Below, piece after piece: positions 50,830 through 60,504 of a stretch of DNA of 64,000 bases (its first letter is position 1; each line of letters starts with the position of its first letter). A program made the position numbers and the translations under genes. The notes under the pieces were generated by a model. The model saw only the letters and a list, made by a program, of their open reading frames with translations. It did not search any database and was not told where the DNA came from. The stretch comes from Paraburkholderia elongata (GTDB lineage: Bacteria > Pseudomonadota > Gammaproteobacteria > Burkholderiales > Burkholderiaceae): contig NZ_WOEZ01000228.1 of the NCBI RefSeq assembly GCF_013177735.1, positions 29,093 to 93,092 on the forward strand. Reading direction: 5' to 3'.

Positions 50830-52143
50830 CTACTCCGGCAACAACGCCATCAACACATCCACCGTCCGCGCCGTCGCGCCACGATGGCGCGCGGCAAACG
50901 CCGATGCCGCACCGCCCATCGCCAGCCGCGCTGCCTTATCGCCGAACAGTTCGCGCAGCGCCCGCGCCAGATCAGCCGGATCTTGCACCTGCACCGCCGC
51001 ACCGGCCGCGACCGCATCCGCCGTAGCTTGCGTGAAGTTGAACACATGCGGCCCGATCAGCACCGGCACACCGACCGCACATGCCTCAATCAGATTCTGC
51101 CCGCCCAGCGGCAGCAAACTCCCGCCGATAAACGCCAGATCCGAGGCGGCATAGTAAGCGCCCAACTCGCCCATCGAATCGCCGAGCAACACATTCACCG
51201 ACGGTGGCAAAGCAGGCACACCGCCGCCCGCGCCTGAGGCCGCCGACGCTACCGCTGCGCTCGGCGCCCACGTCGAACGTCGCTCAAGCCGCAAACCGGC
51301 GTTCTCAACCAACGCCGCCACTTCGTTAAACCGTTGCGGATGCCGCGGCACCAGGATCAGCAATGCGTCGTCGATACCAAGCGCCGCGAACGCCTGCAGC
51401 ACCAGTTCCTCTTCACCTTCGCGCGTACTTGCCGCGACCCACACAGGCCGCGTGCCGATCGCCGCACGCCATGCATGGCCACGCGCCGCCAGTTCCGGCG
51501 GCGTGCTCATATCGAACTTCAGATTGCCGAGCACCGCGACGTTACGCGCACCGAGTGCGGTGAGCCGCTCCGCATCCGATGGACTCTGCGCCAGCACGCG
51601 CGCAAATCCGCCGAACACGTCCTTGCCCGCATGGCCGAACTTGGCCGCGCGCTTAAACGAGCGTGCCGACATCCGCGCATTAGTCAGCACGAGCGGCACA
51701 TCCGCGCGACGGCATTCGTCGATCATCGTCGGCCACACTTCGGTTTCCATCACCAGACCGAGCGACGGCCGCCATGCCCGCAAAAACCGCCGCACCACGT
51801 GCGGCATGTCGTACGGCAGATAGCTGCGCAACACACGGTCGCCGAAAATCTGCGCACCGGTGGCGCGGCCACTCGGCGTCATATGCGTCAAAAGAATGCG
51901 TGCGTCGGGACGCGCCTTCATCAGCGCGTCGATCAGCGGTTGCGCGGCACGCGTCTCGCCCACCGACACCGCATGCACCCAGATCAGCGGCGCATTGTCT
52001 TCCTGCAACCGGCCGCGCGAGTAACCGAAACGCTCGGCGATATGCTCGCGATAGCCACGCTCCTTGCGCGAACGGATCAGCAAACGCAGCACGGCAAGCG
52101 GCGCGATGATCCACCAGAGCGCGTTATAAATCGCCCTCAGCAT
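50830..52143 (-). CDS. waaA: 3-deoxy-D-manno-octulosonic acid (Kdo) transferase
   Basis: A 437-residue GT30 enzyme starting MLRAIYNALWWIIAPLAVLRLLIRSRKERGYREHIAERFGY (N-terminal membrane anchor). It contains WVHAVSVGETRAAQPLID, LLTHMTPSGRATG, METEVWPTMIDEC and GGSLLPLGGQNLIEACAVGVPVLIGPH, the donor-binding end. It attaches Kdo from CMP-Kdo to lipid A precursor on the cytosolic face of the inner membrane. Together with kdoO and waaC it forms an LPS inner-core cluster. Confidence 0.94.
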   Translation of the reverse strand: MLRAIYNALWWIIAPLAVLRLLIRSRKERGYREHIAERFGYSRGRLQEDNAPLIWVHAVSVGETRAAQPLIDALMKARPDARILLTHMTPSGRATGAQIFGDRVLRSYLPYDMPHVVRRFLRAWRPSLGLVMETEVWPTMIDECRRADVPLVLTNARMSARSFKRAAKFGHAGKDVFGGFARVLAQSPSDAERLTALGARNVAVLGNLKFDMSTPPELAARGHAWRAAIGTRPVWVAASTREGEEELVLQAFAALGIDDALLILVPRHPQRFNEVAALVENAGLRLERRSTWAPSAAVASAASGAGGGVPALPPSVNVLLGDSMGELGAYYAASDLAFIGGSLLPLGGQNLIEACAVGVPVLIGPHVFNFTQATADAVAAGAAVQVQDPADLARALRELFGDKAARLAMGGAASAFAARHRGATARTVDVLMALLPE

Positions 52144-52219
52144 CTGGACCCCGTACGCCCGAGCGCGAATCCGAATGCAAACGCGAGTTTCGCAGCGCGA
52201 TCGATAAAGACAGCGGCGC

Positions 52220-53104
52220 TCAAACCAGCGCCCTGCCCTTCAGGCGCTCGAGAATGCCGAGCGGCGCGCATTCCGGCTGCGCCATCGCCTTGACCGGCAG
52301 GAAGAAGGTCTGCTCCAGCATGAACTGGCCGGACATGACCGCATGCGAAGTCTGGTCGGAGAAACACACCCACACGCTACCCGGCGGAAACGGCATGGTC
52401 TCCTGCGGGCTCGACTTCTGATAGTCGAGATCGGCCTTCATGCTGTCGTGCAGATTCAGCATCAGATGGTCGTATTCGCTGCGCGGCGATTTGGTGACGT
52501 GCAACAGGTTCAGCAACCACGCCGAGCCCGGCATCTGCGGTTTGATGCGCGGCAGGAAACGTTTGGCCATGTCCTCGAACGGTTCGCCGACGCGCCACAC
52601 GCGCGGTGCACCATGCGGATTGACGTTGGTGAACACGCGCAAAATGCGCTCGCCGTAATTCGGCCGCGACGGAAAGGCGTCGACGTGCAAGCGGCTATCG
52701 TCCTTACGCCAGGACGTCTCGCGCCCTTCCACCTGATGCAGCCGCAGGCTCGTCGGCGCGACGCGCAACTTGCTGTTGTATTCGGGGAACAGCCCATCGA
52801 CGAGCGTGCGCGCATTGGCCTGATAGCGCGCGATCAAGGCGCGCACCGCCGATTGCGTGACCGCATCGCCGGCCACGCCGTGCAAGGCGCCGCCGTTCGG
52901 CTCGAGACTGATGTTCTTGCGGCTCGGATCGGCCAGTGCGGGATCGAGCAACGCCTGTTCGCCGCCTTCAATCGCAAAGCGCAGGTTCGGGAAATACAGT
53001 ACTTTGCCGCGTTCGACGCCGGCCAGCAGCATCTCGCGCGGCACGGACAGGTTGCGTCCGTGCCAGTCAGCGTTCGCTACTTCGATGATCTGGGTTTCGT
53101 TCAT
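52220..53104 (-). CDS. kdoO: Kdo hydroxylase (Fe(II)/2-oxoglutarate dioxygenase)
   Basis: A 294-residue protein starting MNETQIIEVANADWHGRNLSVPREMLLAGVERGKVLYFPNLRF. The HVDAFPSRPNYGERILRVFTNVNPHG block supplies the His-x-Asp part of the iron facial triad, and SDQTSHAVMSGQFMLEQTFFLP the distal His. This is the Kdo 3-hydroxylase family, which converts Kdo to Ko in Burkholderia and Yersinia LPS. Its location between waaA and waaC supports the role. The start at 53104 is the first good ATG. Confidence 0.88.
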   Translation of the reverse strand: MNETQIIEVANADWHGRNLSVPREMLLAGVERGKVLYFPNLRFAIEGGEQALLDPALADPSRKNISLEPNGGALHGVAGDAVTQSAVRALIARYQANARTLVDGLFPEYNSKLRVAPTSLRLHQVEGRETSWRKDDSRLHVDAFPSRPNYGERILRVFTNVNPHGAPRVWRVGEPFEDMAKRFLPRIKPQMPGSAWLLNLLHVTKSPRSEYDHLMLNLHDSMKADLDYQKSSPQETMPFPPGSVWVCFSDQTSHAVMSGQFMLEQTFFLPVKAMAQPECAPLGILERLKGRALV

Positions 53105-53165
53105 GGTCGCCCTTGAAAACGGATGGAGCGTGAGGCGAAGCACACCGCATTACAGCGTTACACCA

Positions 53166-54167
53166 TTAGAGCAGGCCGAAACCGGCCAGCGCGGACTTGA
53201 CTTCTTGCAGCGTGGGCGGCTTGCCGGCCGTGCCGAGATTGACGACGTTCGGCGACCAGTAGCCGCCGGTACGCCACGCGGTGGAGAAATTGTACAACTC
53301 GACTGTCGGCCGCTTCAGCGCCGCCGCAATGTGAACTAGACCTGTGTCAACGCCGACTGTCGCGGCGGCGCCGTCGATCAGGCCGACTACCGCCGGCAAC
53401 GACAGCTTGGGCGGCACGATAGCCGCGGCGCCGAACTCCTTCGCCAGTCGTTCGCTGGTGACGCGCTCTTCCTCGCTGCCCCACGGCAGCACGATCGACG
53501 CGCCGCGGCGCACCAAAGACTGACCGAGTTCGATCCACGCGGCGTCGGGCCACTGCTTGTCGGCGCGCGAGGTGGCGTGCACGAACACCACGTAAGGCAC
53601 CGGCAGGTTCAGATTCGCCTCCGACAAAGCCAGCGCCGCACGCCCGGTGTCGATGCCGAAGTCGATATCGTCGGTGGGTTGCGGCTGCGGGTCGTTCAGC
53701 GCCGCGGCCACCAGTTGGCGCGTACGCTCGACCACATGGGTGCGCGACTCGATCGGCACCCGCTTGTCGTAGAAGAAGCGCACCGGCCATTCGAAGCCCG
53801 CGCCGTCAGTACGGTTCGCAAGGCCGACCAGCGGTCCGCGCGCCATGCTTGCGACCCACGCGGTCTTGATGAGCCCCTGGCAGTCGATCACGAGGTCGTA
53901 GTTCTCGGCGGCGAGCGCGCGGCGAAACGCGCCGATCTCGCGCCAGTTGTCGACCGACAGGATGCGCTTGCGCCAGCGCCGTAGCGACACGGGAATCGCC
54001 CGCCGCACGCCGCTGACGAGTTCCACGAGCCCGACGAAGCTTTCTTCGACGAGCCAGTCGATCTGGGCCTCGGGATGGCGGCGTCGGATGTCGGCGATCA
54101 CCGGCATGTTGTGAACGACGTCGCCCAATGACGACACCCTCACGATCAGTATCTTTTGCACGCTCAA
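53166..54167 (-). CDS. waaC: LPS heptosyltransferase I
   Basis: A 333-residue GT9 enzyme: MSVQKILIVRVSSLGDVVHNMPVIADIRRRHPEAQIDWLVEE at the acceptor side and DAAWIELGQSLVRRGASIVLPWGSEEE, then GVDTGLVHIAAALKRPTVELYNFSTAWRTG at the ADP-heptose side. It adds the first heptose to Kdo. Peripheral inner-membrane location is expected. It is 61 bp from kdoO. Confidence 0.94.
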   Translation of the reverse strand: MSVQKILIVRVSSLGDVVHNMPVIADIRRRHPEAQIDWLVEESFVGLVELVSGVRRAIPVSLRRWRKRILSVDNWREIGAFRRALAAENYDLVIDCQGLIKTAWVASMARGPLVGLANRTDGAGFEWPVRFFYDKRVPIESRTHVVERTRQLVAAALNDPQPQPTDDIDFGIDTGRAALALSEANLNLPVPYVVFVHATSRADKQWPDAAWIELGQSLVRRGASIVLPWGSEEERVTSERLAKEFGAAAIVPPKLSLPAVVGLIDGAAATVGVDTGLVHIAAALKRPTVELYNFSTAWRTGGYWSPNVVNLGTAGKPPTLQEVKSALAGFGLL

Positions 54168-54244
54168 GTGTGGGAAAACCGGCTATCCGGCCCGAAGACG
54201 CGGTGAAAGGAGCGCAATTCTATCGCGACACGGGTAAATGGCAT

Positions 54245-54283
54245 GAAAAAACGCGGCGCGGTAAGTGAAACCCGCGCCGCGTT
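54245..54283 (-). terminator. Rho-independent terminator after the phosphomannomutase gene
   Basis: On the minus strand a perfect 12-bp stem AACGCGGCGCGG (54272-54283 with 54250-54261) is followed by a run of T (complement of GAAAAA at 54245-54250). It lies 47 bp downstream of the phosphomannomutase stop and upstream of waaC. Confidence 0.85.
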
Positions 54284-54329
54284 CGACGGTGACCGCGGTT
54301 CACGAAGAACCACGGTGCCGCTGGAACAT

Positions 54330-55724
54330 TTAGAACGGCAGCTTCGCGTCAGGCTTTTCCGCCATGATCACGCGGCGGAAGTCTTCCTGGATGCGCTTGA
54401 GCGCCTCGTCGCTATCGGCTTCGAAACGCATCACCACCACCGGCGTGGTGTTCGACGAGCGCGCGAGGCCGAAGCCGTCCGGGTACTCGACACGCAGGCC
54501 GTCGATCTTCACGACGTCGTCCGCGCCGGTGAACTTGGCGTTTTGCTGCAGACGCGCGATCAGTTCGAAGTTTTCGCCTTCTTCGAGCTTCAATTGCAGT
54601 TCCGGCGTGGAATTCGAGTTCGGCAGCGAGTTCAGCAGCTTGCTCGGATCCGCCACACGCGTGAGGATTTCGAGCAGCCGCGCGCCCGTGTACAGGCCGT
54701 CGTCAAACCCGTACCAGCGGTCCTTGAAGAACACGTGGCCGCTCATTTCGCCTGCCAGCGGCGCGCCGGTTTCGCGCAGCTTCGCCTTAACCAGCGAGTG
54801 GCCGGTCTTCCACATCAGCGGTTCACCGCCCTTGTCCTTGACCCACTTGGCCAGATTGCGCGTGCACTTCACGTCGTAAATGATCTGCGCGCCCTTGTTG
54901 CGCGACAGCACTTCTTCGGCGAACAGCATCAGCTGGCGGTCCGGATAGATGATCTGGCCGTCTTTGGTGACAACGCCGAGGCGGTCGCCGTCGCCGTCGA
55001 ATGCGAAACCGATTTCAGCGTCCGTTTCCTTCAGCGCACGGATCACGTCCTGCAGATTCTCGGGGTGAGCCGGGTCCGGGTGATGGTTCGGGAAGTTGCC
55101 GTCGATCTCGGTGAACAGTTCGACCAGTTCGCAGCCGAGCTTCTTGAAGAGCTTCGGCGCGAGGCCGCCTGCCACACCGTTGCCGGTGTCGACCACAATC
55201 TTGATCGGGCGTGCGAGCTTGACGTCGCTCGTGATGCGATCCAGATACGCATCGGCAATGTCGTACTCGGTGTACGTGCCGCTGCCATCGGAGAAGTTTT
55301 CGTCGACGATGCGCTGATGCAGCGCGAGGATCTGCTCGCCGTAAATGGCCGCGCCGCGCAGGACCATCTTGAAGCCGTTGTAGTCAGGCGGATTGTGGCT
55401 GCCCGTCACGACGATGCACGAATCGACGCGGCGTTCACCGCCGTCGAGCTTCAACGGCACGCTGGCCGCGAAGTAGCCGACCGGGGTCGGCACCATGCCG
55501 ACGTTGACCACGTCGACGCCGGCCGCACGCAGACCGTCCGACAGCGCCTCAACCAACTCGGGACCCGAGAGGCGTCCGTCACGCGCGACCACCACGGCGT
55601 CGCCGCCTTGCGCCCGCACTTCGCTGCCGAACGCGCGGCCGATCGAACGTGCTGCGTCGGCGTCGAGCGTCTTGCCGATTACGCCGCGAATGTCATACGC
55701 CTTGAAAATAGATTTGGAGATCAT
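54330..55724 (-). CDS. Phosphomannomutase/phosphoglucomutase (AlgC/ManB type)
   Basis: A 464-residue alpha-D-phosphohexomutase: MISKSIFKAYDIRGVIGKTLD, phosphoserine loop VVTGSHNPPDYNGFK, metal loop FAFDGDGDRLGV, sugar-specificity loop GGEPLMWKTGHSLVK and ESGHVFFKD-type GEMSGHVFFKDRW. It interconverts hexose 1- and 6-phosphates, feeding GDP-mannose and UDP-glucose synthesis for the glycan genes downstream. Transcribed away from the polysaccharide locus, it ends at a strong terminator. Confidence 0.93.
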   Translation of the reverse strand: MISKSIFKAYDIRGVIGKTLDADAARSIGRAFGSEVRAQGGDAVVVARDGRLSGPELVEALSDGLRAAGVDVVNVGMVPTPVGYFAASVPLKLDGGERRVDSCIVVTGSHNPPDYNGFKMVLRGAAIYGEQILALHQRIVDENFSDGSGTYTEYDIADAYLDRITSDVKLARPIKIVVDTGNGVAGGLAPKLFKKLGCELVELFTEIDGNFPNHHPDPAHPENLQDVIRALKETDAEIGFAFDGDGDRLGVVTKDGQIIYPDRQLMLFAEEVLSRNKGAQIIYDVKCTRNLAKWVKDKGGEPLMWKTGHSLVKAKLRETGAPLAGEMSGHVFFKDRWYGFDDGLYTGARLLEILTRVADPSKLLNSLPNSNSTPELQLKLEEGENFELIARLQQNAKFTGADDVVKIDGLRVEYPDGFGLARSSNTTPVVVMRFEADSDEALKRIQEDFRRVIMAEKPDAKLPF

Positions 55725-56024
55725 GTTGGCTCACTTGCGTGCAATGGAAAATTTTGACCGGCGCATTGCTGATTAATCGGTAAATTGGACGTTAACCGAT
55801 CGGTACAACCTCACGATGCGCCCTTGCCGGAAGCGATCCGGTTCCAACTTATAATTGCGCCTTTCGGACATACCCTAATAGATTCCCATTCTAATGCTTA
55901 GACGCCCACCTTTTGTTAAGTTGCCGCGACAGTCGGCCTGCGGATGGGCGATCGCGCACCTTGGCGCCGCGCAAACTGCGTCGCTCGCGCAACCGGCGCA
56001 ACCGCATTGGCGAGCGTCCACCGG
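55725..56024. promoter_or_regulatory. Divergent region between the mutase and flippase genes
   Basis: Exactly 300 bp with no supported gene; an in-frame upstream extension of the flippase back to 55944 looks non-coding. AT-richer than the surroundings at 55775-55870. It contains an ACCGATCGGT palindrome near 55796 and a TATAAT hexamer at 55850-55855, a good -10 candidate for the rightward polysaccharide operon, but no well-spaced -35. Confidence 0.5.
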
Positions 56025-57287
56025 ATGTTGACGCTCAAACGCTTCGCCAATCCCGACGTCACGCGCGCCTTCACCAATATCGTCTGGCTCGGGCTGGAAC
56101 GGCTCACGCAGATCGGCGTGGCAATCGTGATCAGCGGCATGCTGGCGCGCTACTTCGGGCCGGACACCTTCGGCAAATGGCAGTATGCGAACACGCTGCT
56201 GCTGGTGCTTTCGCCGATCACCTGGGTGTGCGGCGCGGAAATACTGGTTCCCACCATCGTCAGCCGGCCACCAACCCAGCTGGGCACGGTGCTCGGCAGC
56301 GCCTTCGCGTTGCGCTTCTCGGTTTCCGTCGCGGCGTTGCTGCTCACGTGGCTCGGCATCGCGTTGCACTTCTTCGATCCGCTCGTGGGCGCCATGCTTG
56401 CCGGCCTCGCGGTGACGATGCTGTTTCGCGAGCCGTTCGTCGGCGTGATCAACGCATGGCTGCAAAGCATGACGTACAGCAAGCCGCAGTTGCTTACCAG
56501 TATGAGCACCGCGGTGCTGAAGGCTGGTTTCGTCTATCTGCTGGTGCGCGCAATGGCCATGCCCGCGCGCTTCGGCTGGCTGTGGGCCGCCGAATCGGCG
56601 GTGATCGGCGCAGTTCTGCTGGTCTATTACATCGGCCGGCATGGCGGCAAGCTCGGCTGGCACCTCGACCGCTCGCTCTTCAAGCACTTCGCGACCGCGG
56701 GCACGGTGTTCTGGCTCGGCCTGATCTGTATGTATCTGTTCCTGAAACTGGACAGACTGATGCTCGAGCGGGCGATTTCCTTCGCCGACCTCGGGCGTTA
56801 CTCCGCCGCGCAGCAGTTGAACGAAAACTGGATCACGCTCGCGCTGATGCTCGCGCAGACGATCGCGCCCGCCTTCGTCTACCGCGTGCAGGACGCCGTG
56901 CAATTGCGCCGCAATGTGTGGCGGCTCACCGCCATGACCGCCGCGCTAATGGTGAGTGGCGCGATCGTGCTGGATCTGCTGGCTGGCTTCATCATCCGCC
57001 GTGTGTTCGGACCGGACTTTGAAGGCGCCATCGAGATTTTCCGCTGGGCCGTGTGGCTTTCCGTGCCGGCCGGCATCGAAGCGATCGGCAATCTGATCGT
57101 GCTGAAATATCAGGCCAAATTCGTGTTGCTCTCGAAGTGGCTTCTGGCACTGGCTGTTGCGTTCATCGTCAATCTGCTGGCGATTCCACGGCTTGGCGCC
57201 TACGGTGCGCTGGTGGGCCTCGCGGCCGGTTATCTCGCCGCCGCGTCAGTTAATCTTTATTACATTCGTTTCAAATTGCGCCCATGA
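56025..57287 (+). CDS. Wzx-type polysaccharide flippase
   Basis: A 420-residue multi-spanning protein of the MOP/PST exporter superfamily, MLTLKRFANPDVTRAFTNIVWLGLERLTQIGVAIVISGMLARYFGPDTFGKWQYANTLLLVL, with about 12 hydrophobic segments. It would flip lipid-linked oligosaccharide across the inner membrane. The last 4 bp overlap the next glycosyltransferase start. Start 56025 chosen because the upstream sequence lacks membrane-protein character. Confidence 0.85.
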   Translation: MLTLKRFANPDVTRAFTNIVWLGLERLTQIGVAIVISGMLARYFGPDTFGKWQYANTLLLVLSPITWVCGAEILVPTIVSRPPTQLGTVLGSAFALRFSVSVAALLLTWLGIALHFFDPLVGAMLAGLAVTMLFREPFVGVINAWLQSMTYSKPQLLTSMSTAVLKAGFVYLLVRAMAMPARFGWLWAAESAVIGAVLLVYYIGRHGGKLGWHLDRSLFKHFATAGTVFWLGLICMYLFLKLDRLMLERAISFADLGRYSAAQQLNENWITLALMLAQTIAPAFVYRVQDAVQLRRNVWRLTAMTAALMVSGAIVLDLLAGFIIRRVFGPDFEGAIEIFRWAVWLSVPAGIEAIGNLIVLKYQAKFVLLSKWLLALAVAFIVNLLAIPRLGAYGALVGLAAGYLAAASVNLYYIRFKLRP

Positions 57288-58114
57288 CGAATTCATCCGC
57301 CGCCGCGCATATTTCCCTCGACGACGTCGCCGTCCTGATGCCTGCGTACAACGGCCAGGCCGACGTCGATCTCACGCTGGCCTCGTTCAGCGAAAGCGCG
57401 CTGGTCCACGTACTGATCGTCGACGACGGCAGCACGCCGCCGATCGCAGCACCAGCGATCCCGAACATGACGATTGAAGTGCTGCGTATGCCGCAGAACG
57501 GCGGCATCGAACGCGCGCTACAAACCGGCATCGACGCCCTTGCGCAGCGCGGCTTTCGCTACGCGGCACGCATCGACGCGGGCGACCGCAGCGTGCCGCA
57601 ACGGCTCGCCAAACAACGCGCGTTCATGGAGTTGCATCCGCAAGTGGCCGGTCTCGGCATGTGGACGCAGGTCGTCACGCGTGAAGGCAAGCCGCTTTTC
57701 ATGCTGACGCCGCCCGCCGAACCGAACGAGATTCGGCGTCTGCGCTTCTTCCGTTCATGCCTGGCGCACCCTTCGATGATGTTGCGCATCGACGCGGTCC
57801 GTGCGGTCGGCAACTATCGCGCGGCGTATCCTTCCGCCGAGGACCTCGATCTGTTCACGCGCCTGATGGAGCGCTACGACTGCGCGAATCTGCCGGAACT
57901 CGGACTCTATTACGAGCTGAACGAAGGCGGCATTAGCGCGACCAAGCGGCGCCGCCAGGTCAACTCGACGCTGCGGCTGCAACTACGCTACTTCAACGCA
58001 ACCAATCCGTACGACTGGCTGGGCCTCGCGAAAAATCTGCTGCATCTGGTGACGCCCTACCGCGCATTGCAACGGGTCAAACGCACCTTGCTTGCACCGC
58101 GTGCGAGCCATTGA
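57284..58114 (+). CDS. Family 2 glycosyltransferase
   Basis: A 276-residue GT-A enzyme. VAVLMPAYNGQADVDLTLASF begins the nucleotide-sugar fold, VLIVDDGSTPP carries the first Asp, and ARIDAGDRSVPQRLAKQ has the DxD-type metal site (D-A-G-D). It would transfer one sugar in O-antigen or exopolysaccharide repeat synthesis on the cytosolic face. Translationally coupled to the flippase gene. Donor and acceptor unknown. Confidence 0.87.
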   Translation: MTNSSAAAHISLDDVAVLMPAYNGQADVDLTLASFSESALVHVLIVDDGSTPPIAAPAIPNMTIEVLRMPQNGGIERALQTGIDALAQRGFRYAARIDAGDRSVPQRLAKQRAFMELHPQVAGLGMWTQVVTREGKPLFMLTPPAEPNEIRRLRFFRSCLAHPSMMLRIDAVRAVGNYRAAYPSAEDLDLFTRLMERYDCANLPELGLYYELNEGGISATKRRRQVNSTLRLQLRYFNATNPYDWLGLAKNLLHLVTPYRALQRVKRTLLAPRASH

Positions 58115-58177
58115 TTCCGTTACCGGCCATTCACGCCGTCATTTCACCCTGTCATTTACCGTCGAGCCCGTTCCCGC

Positions 58178-59326
58178 ATGAAGCCTGCCTTGAAGTCGAC
58201 GCCCGCGCTACGCATTACACTCGTCTGTAACACCGCCTGGGCAATCTATACGTATCGGCAAGGGCTGATCCGCATGCTGGTCGGACGCGGCGTCGACGTG
58301 ACGGTGCTCGCGCCGCGCGATCGCACGTTCGAACTGCTCACCGCGATGGGGTGCCGCTGCATCGAATTGCCGGTGGCGTCCAAAGGCACCAATCCGCGCG
58401 ACGACCTGCGCACGCTTTTGTCGTTGTATCGTTTGTATAGAAGCATCCGCCCGCACGTTGTGTTCCATTACACGATCAAGCCGAACATTTACGGCTCGGT
58501 CGCCGCGAAACTGGCGGGCGTGCAGTCGGTGGCGGTGACCACCGGGCTCGGTTACGTGTTCATCCAGCAGAGCCGCGCTGCGCAAGTCGCCAAAAAACTG
58601 TACCGTTTCGCCTTCCGTTTCCCGCGCGAGATCTGGTTTCTGAATCGCGACGACCAGGCCGCGTTTGTCGAGCAGAATTTGTTGGTGCATCCTGAGCGTG
58701 CACGTCTCCTGCACGGCGAAGGCGTCGATCTCGAACAATTCGCCTTCACCCCGCTGCCGGAGCGGGCGGAGTTCAAATTCGTGCTGATCGGGCGGCTCTT
58801 GTGGGACAAGGGCGTCGGCGAATATGTCGAAGCCGCGCGGCGTTTACGTGAACGTTATCCCCAGGCGCGGTTCCAATTGCTCGGCCCGGTCGGTGTCGAC
58901 AACCCGAGCGCGATCACACGTGAAGACGTGGCCGCCTGGGAGCGGGAAGGCATCATCGAGTATCTTGGCGAGGCGCACGACGTGCGGCCCTTCATTGCCG
59001 ATGCGGACTGCGTCGTCCTGCCGTCGTATCGCGAAGGCGTGCCTCGCACGCTGATGGAAGCATCGGCGATGGGCCGGCCGATTGTGGCGACGGACGTGCC
59101 CGGCTGCCGCGAAGTGGTGGCCGACGGCGTCAATGGACTGCTGTGCAAAGTGCGCAATGCAGAGAGTCTCGCGGCGAAGCTGGCGCAGATGCTCGACATG
59201 AGCGGCGCCGAGCGCCGCGCAATGGCTGAACGCGGTCGACAGAAAGTCGCGCAAGAGTTCGACGAACGCGTTGTCGTCGAAACATATAAAGACCTGGTGC
59301 AAAAAATGACGGGCGTTCTACTTTAA
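58178..59326 (+). CDS. Family 4 glycosyltransferase
   Basis: A 382-residue GT-B enzyme: RITLVCNTAWAIYTYRQGLIRMLVGRG at the N-terminal domain, FVLIGRLLWDKGVGEYVEAARRL at the donor domain, and PSYREGVPRTLMEASAMGRPIVATDVPGCREVV with the EX7E-type catalytic motif. The N-terminal HVVFHYTIKPNIYGSVAAKLAGV block resembles enzymes acting on undecaprenyl-linked GalNAc/FucNAc. It is 12 bp before galE in the same operon. Confidence 0.88.
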   Translation: MKPALKSTPALRITLVCNTAWAIYTYRQGLIRMLVGRGVDVTVLAPRDRTFELLTAMGCRCIELPVASKGTNPRDDLRTLLSLYRLYRSIRPHVVFHYTIKPNIYGSVAAKLAGVQSVAVTTGLGYVFIQQSRAAQVAKKLYRFAFRFPREIWFLNRDDQAAFVEQNLLVHPERARLLHGEGVDLEQFAFTPLPERAEFKFVLIGRLLWDKGVGEYVEAARRLRERYPQARFQLLGPVGVDNPSAITREDVAAWEREGIIEYLGEAHDVRPFIADADCVVLPSYREGVPRTLMEASAMGRPIVATDVPGCREVVADGVNGLLCKVRNAESLAAKLAQMLDMSGAERRAMAERGRQKVAQEFDERVVVETYKDLVQKMTGVLL

Positions 59327-59338
59327 CGGAGCAACAGC

Positions 59339-60361
59339 ATGACCACGAAGGGCACGATTCTGATAACGGGCGGTGCAGGATTTATCGGCTCGCACACATG
59401 CGTCGAACTGCTGAACGGCGGTTACGACGTTCTGGTAATCGACAATCTCGTGAACAGCAATCGCGAATCGCTGCGGCGCGTGGAGAAAATCACCGGCAAG
59501 GCCCTCACCTTCTACGAAGCCGACGCGCGCGATGAAGCAGCGCTCAACCGTATTTTCGACGCACATCCGATCACCGGCGCGATTCACTTTGCCGCGCTGA
59601 AAGCGGTGGGTGAATCGGTTGCCAAGCCAATCGAGTACTACAGCAATAACGTCGGCAGTTTGCTGACGCTGCTCGGTGTGATGCGCGATCGCAATGTGAA
59701 GCAGTTCGTGTTCAGTTCATCGGCAACGGTGTATGGCGTGCCGAAAAGTTCGCCGATCGATGAATCGTTTCCGCTGTCGGCCACCAATCCTTATGGGCAG
59801 TCGAAGCTGATTGCCGAGCAGGTATTGCGCGATCTGGAAGTGGCCGATGCTTCGTGGCGGATCGCGACGCTGCGCTATTTCAATCCGGTTGGCGCGCATG
59901 AGAGCGGGTTGATTGGGGAGGATCCGGCGGGCATTCCGAATAACCTGATGCCGTATGTGGCGCAGGTTGCGGTGGGTAAGCTGGAAAAGCTGCGGGTGTT
60001 TGGTGGCGACTATGAAACGCCAGATGGCACCGGTGTGCGGGACTATATTCACGTTGTGGATCTGGCGCGCGGGCATCTGGCGGCGCTGGATGCGCTGGTT
60101 AAGCGGGATGCCAGTTTCGTGGTGAATCTTGGGACGGGCCAGGGGTATAGCGTGATCGATGTCGTCAAGGCGTTCGAGAAGGCTTCCGGGCGGCCTGTGC
60201 CTTATGAGATCGTGGCGCGGCGGCCGGGTGATGTGGCGTCGTGTTTTGCGGATCCGGCCGCGGCTTTGGAGGTGATTGGCTGGCGCGCGGAGTTTGGGAT
60301 CGAGCGGATGTGTGCGGATCACTGGCGGTGGCAGGCGGCGAATCCGCGGGGGTTTGCCTGA
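59339..60361 (+). CDS. galE: UDP-glucose 4-epimerase
   Basis: A 340-residue extended short-chain dehydrogenase: TGGAGFIGSHTCVELLNGGYDVLVIDNL at the NAD site, FSSSATVYG and catalytic Tyr-Lys in NPYGQSKL, then YFNPVGAHESGLIGEDP. It interconverts UDP-glucose and UDP-galactose for the surface glycan. The 3' third is strongly GT-rich on the coding strand (60121-60360 by hand: A29 C51 G106 T54). Confidence 0.94.
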   Translation: MTTKGTILITGGAGFIGSHTCVELLNGGYDVLVIDNLVNSNRESLRRVEKITGKALTFYEADARDEAALNRIFDAHPITGAIHFAALKAVGESVAKPIEYYSNNVGSLLTLLGVMRDRNVKQFVFSSSATVYGVPKSSPIDESFPLSATNPYGQSKLIAEQVLRDLEVADASWRIATLRYFNPVGAHESGLIGEDPAGIPNNLMPYVAQVAVGKLEKLRVFGGDYETPDGTGVRDYIHVVDLARGHLAALDALVKRDASFVVNLGTGQGYSVIDVVKAFEKASGRPVPYEIVARRPGDVASCFADPAAALEVIGWRAEFGIERMCADHWRWQAANPRGFA

Positions 60362-60504
60362 GTTGAATGCACTTCGACGGCGGAGTCAGAGAATCGCCAG
60401 ACAGGGGTTCCGCCGCCGTCGATTGCGCGTCAATGACACGTTTGATGCCTGCGCTAACATACACATCTCCGAATACAAAAAATCTTAGACAGGGAGTGAG
60501 ACTA

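Noticed and set aside
54243..55757. 504-codon open frame on the plus strand
   Set aside because: Antisense to the phosphohexomutase gene, and includes the terminator hairpin.
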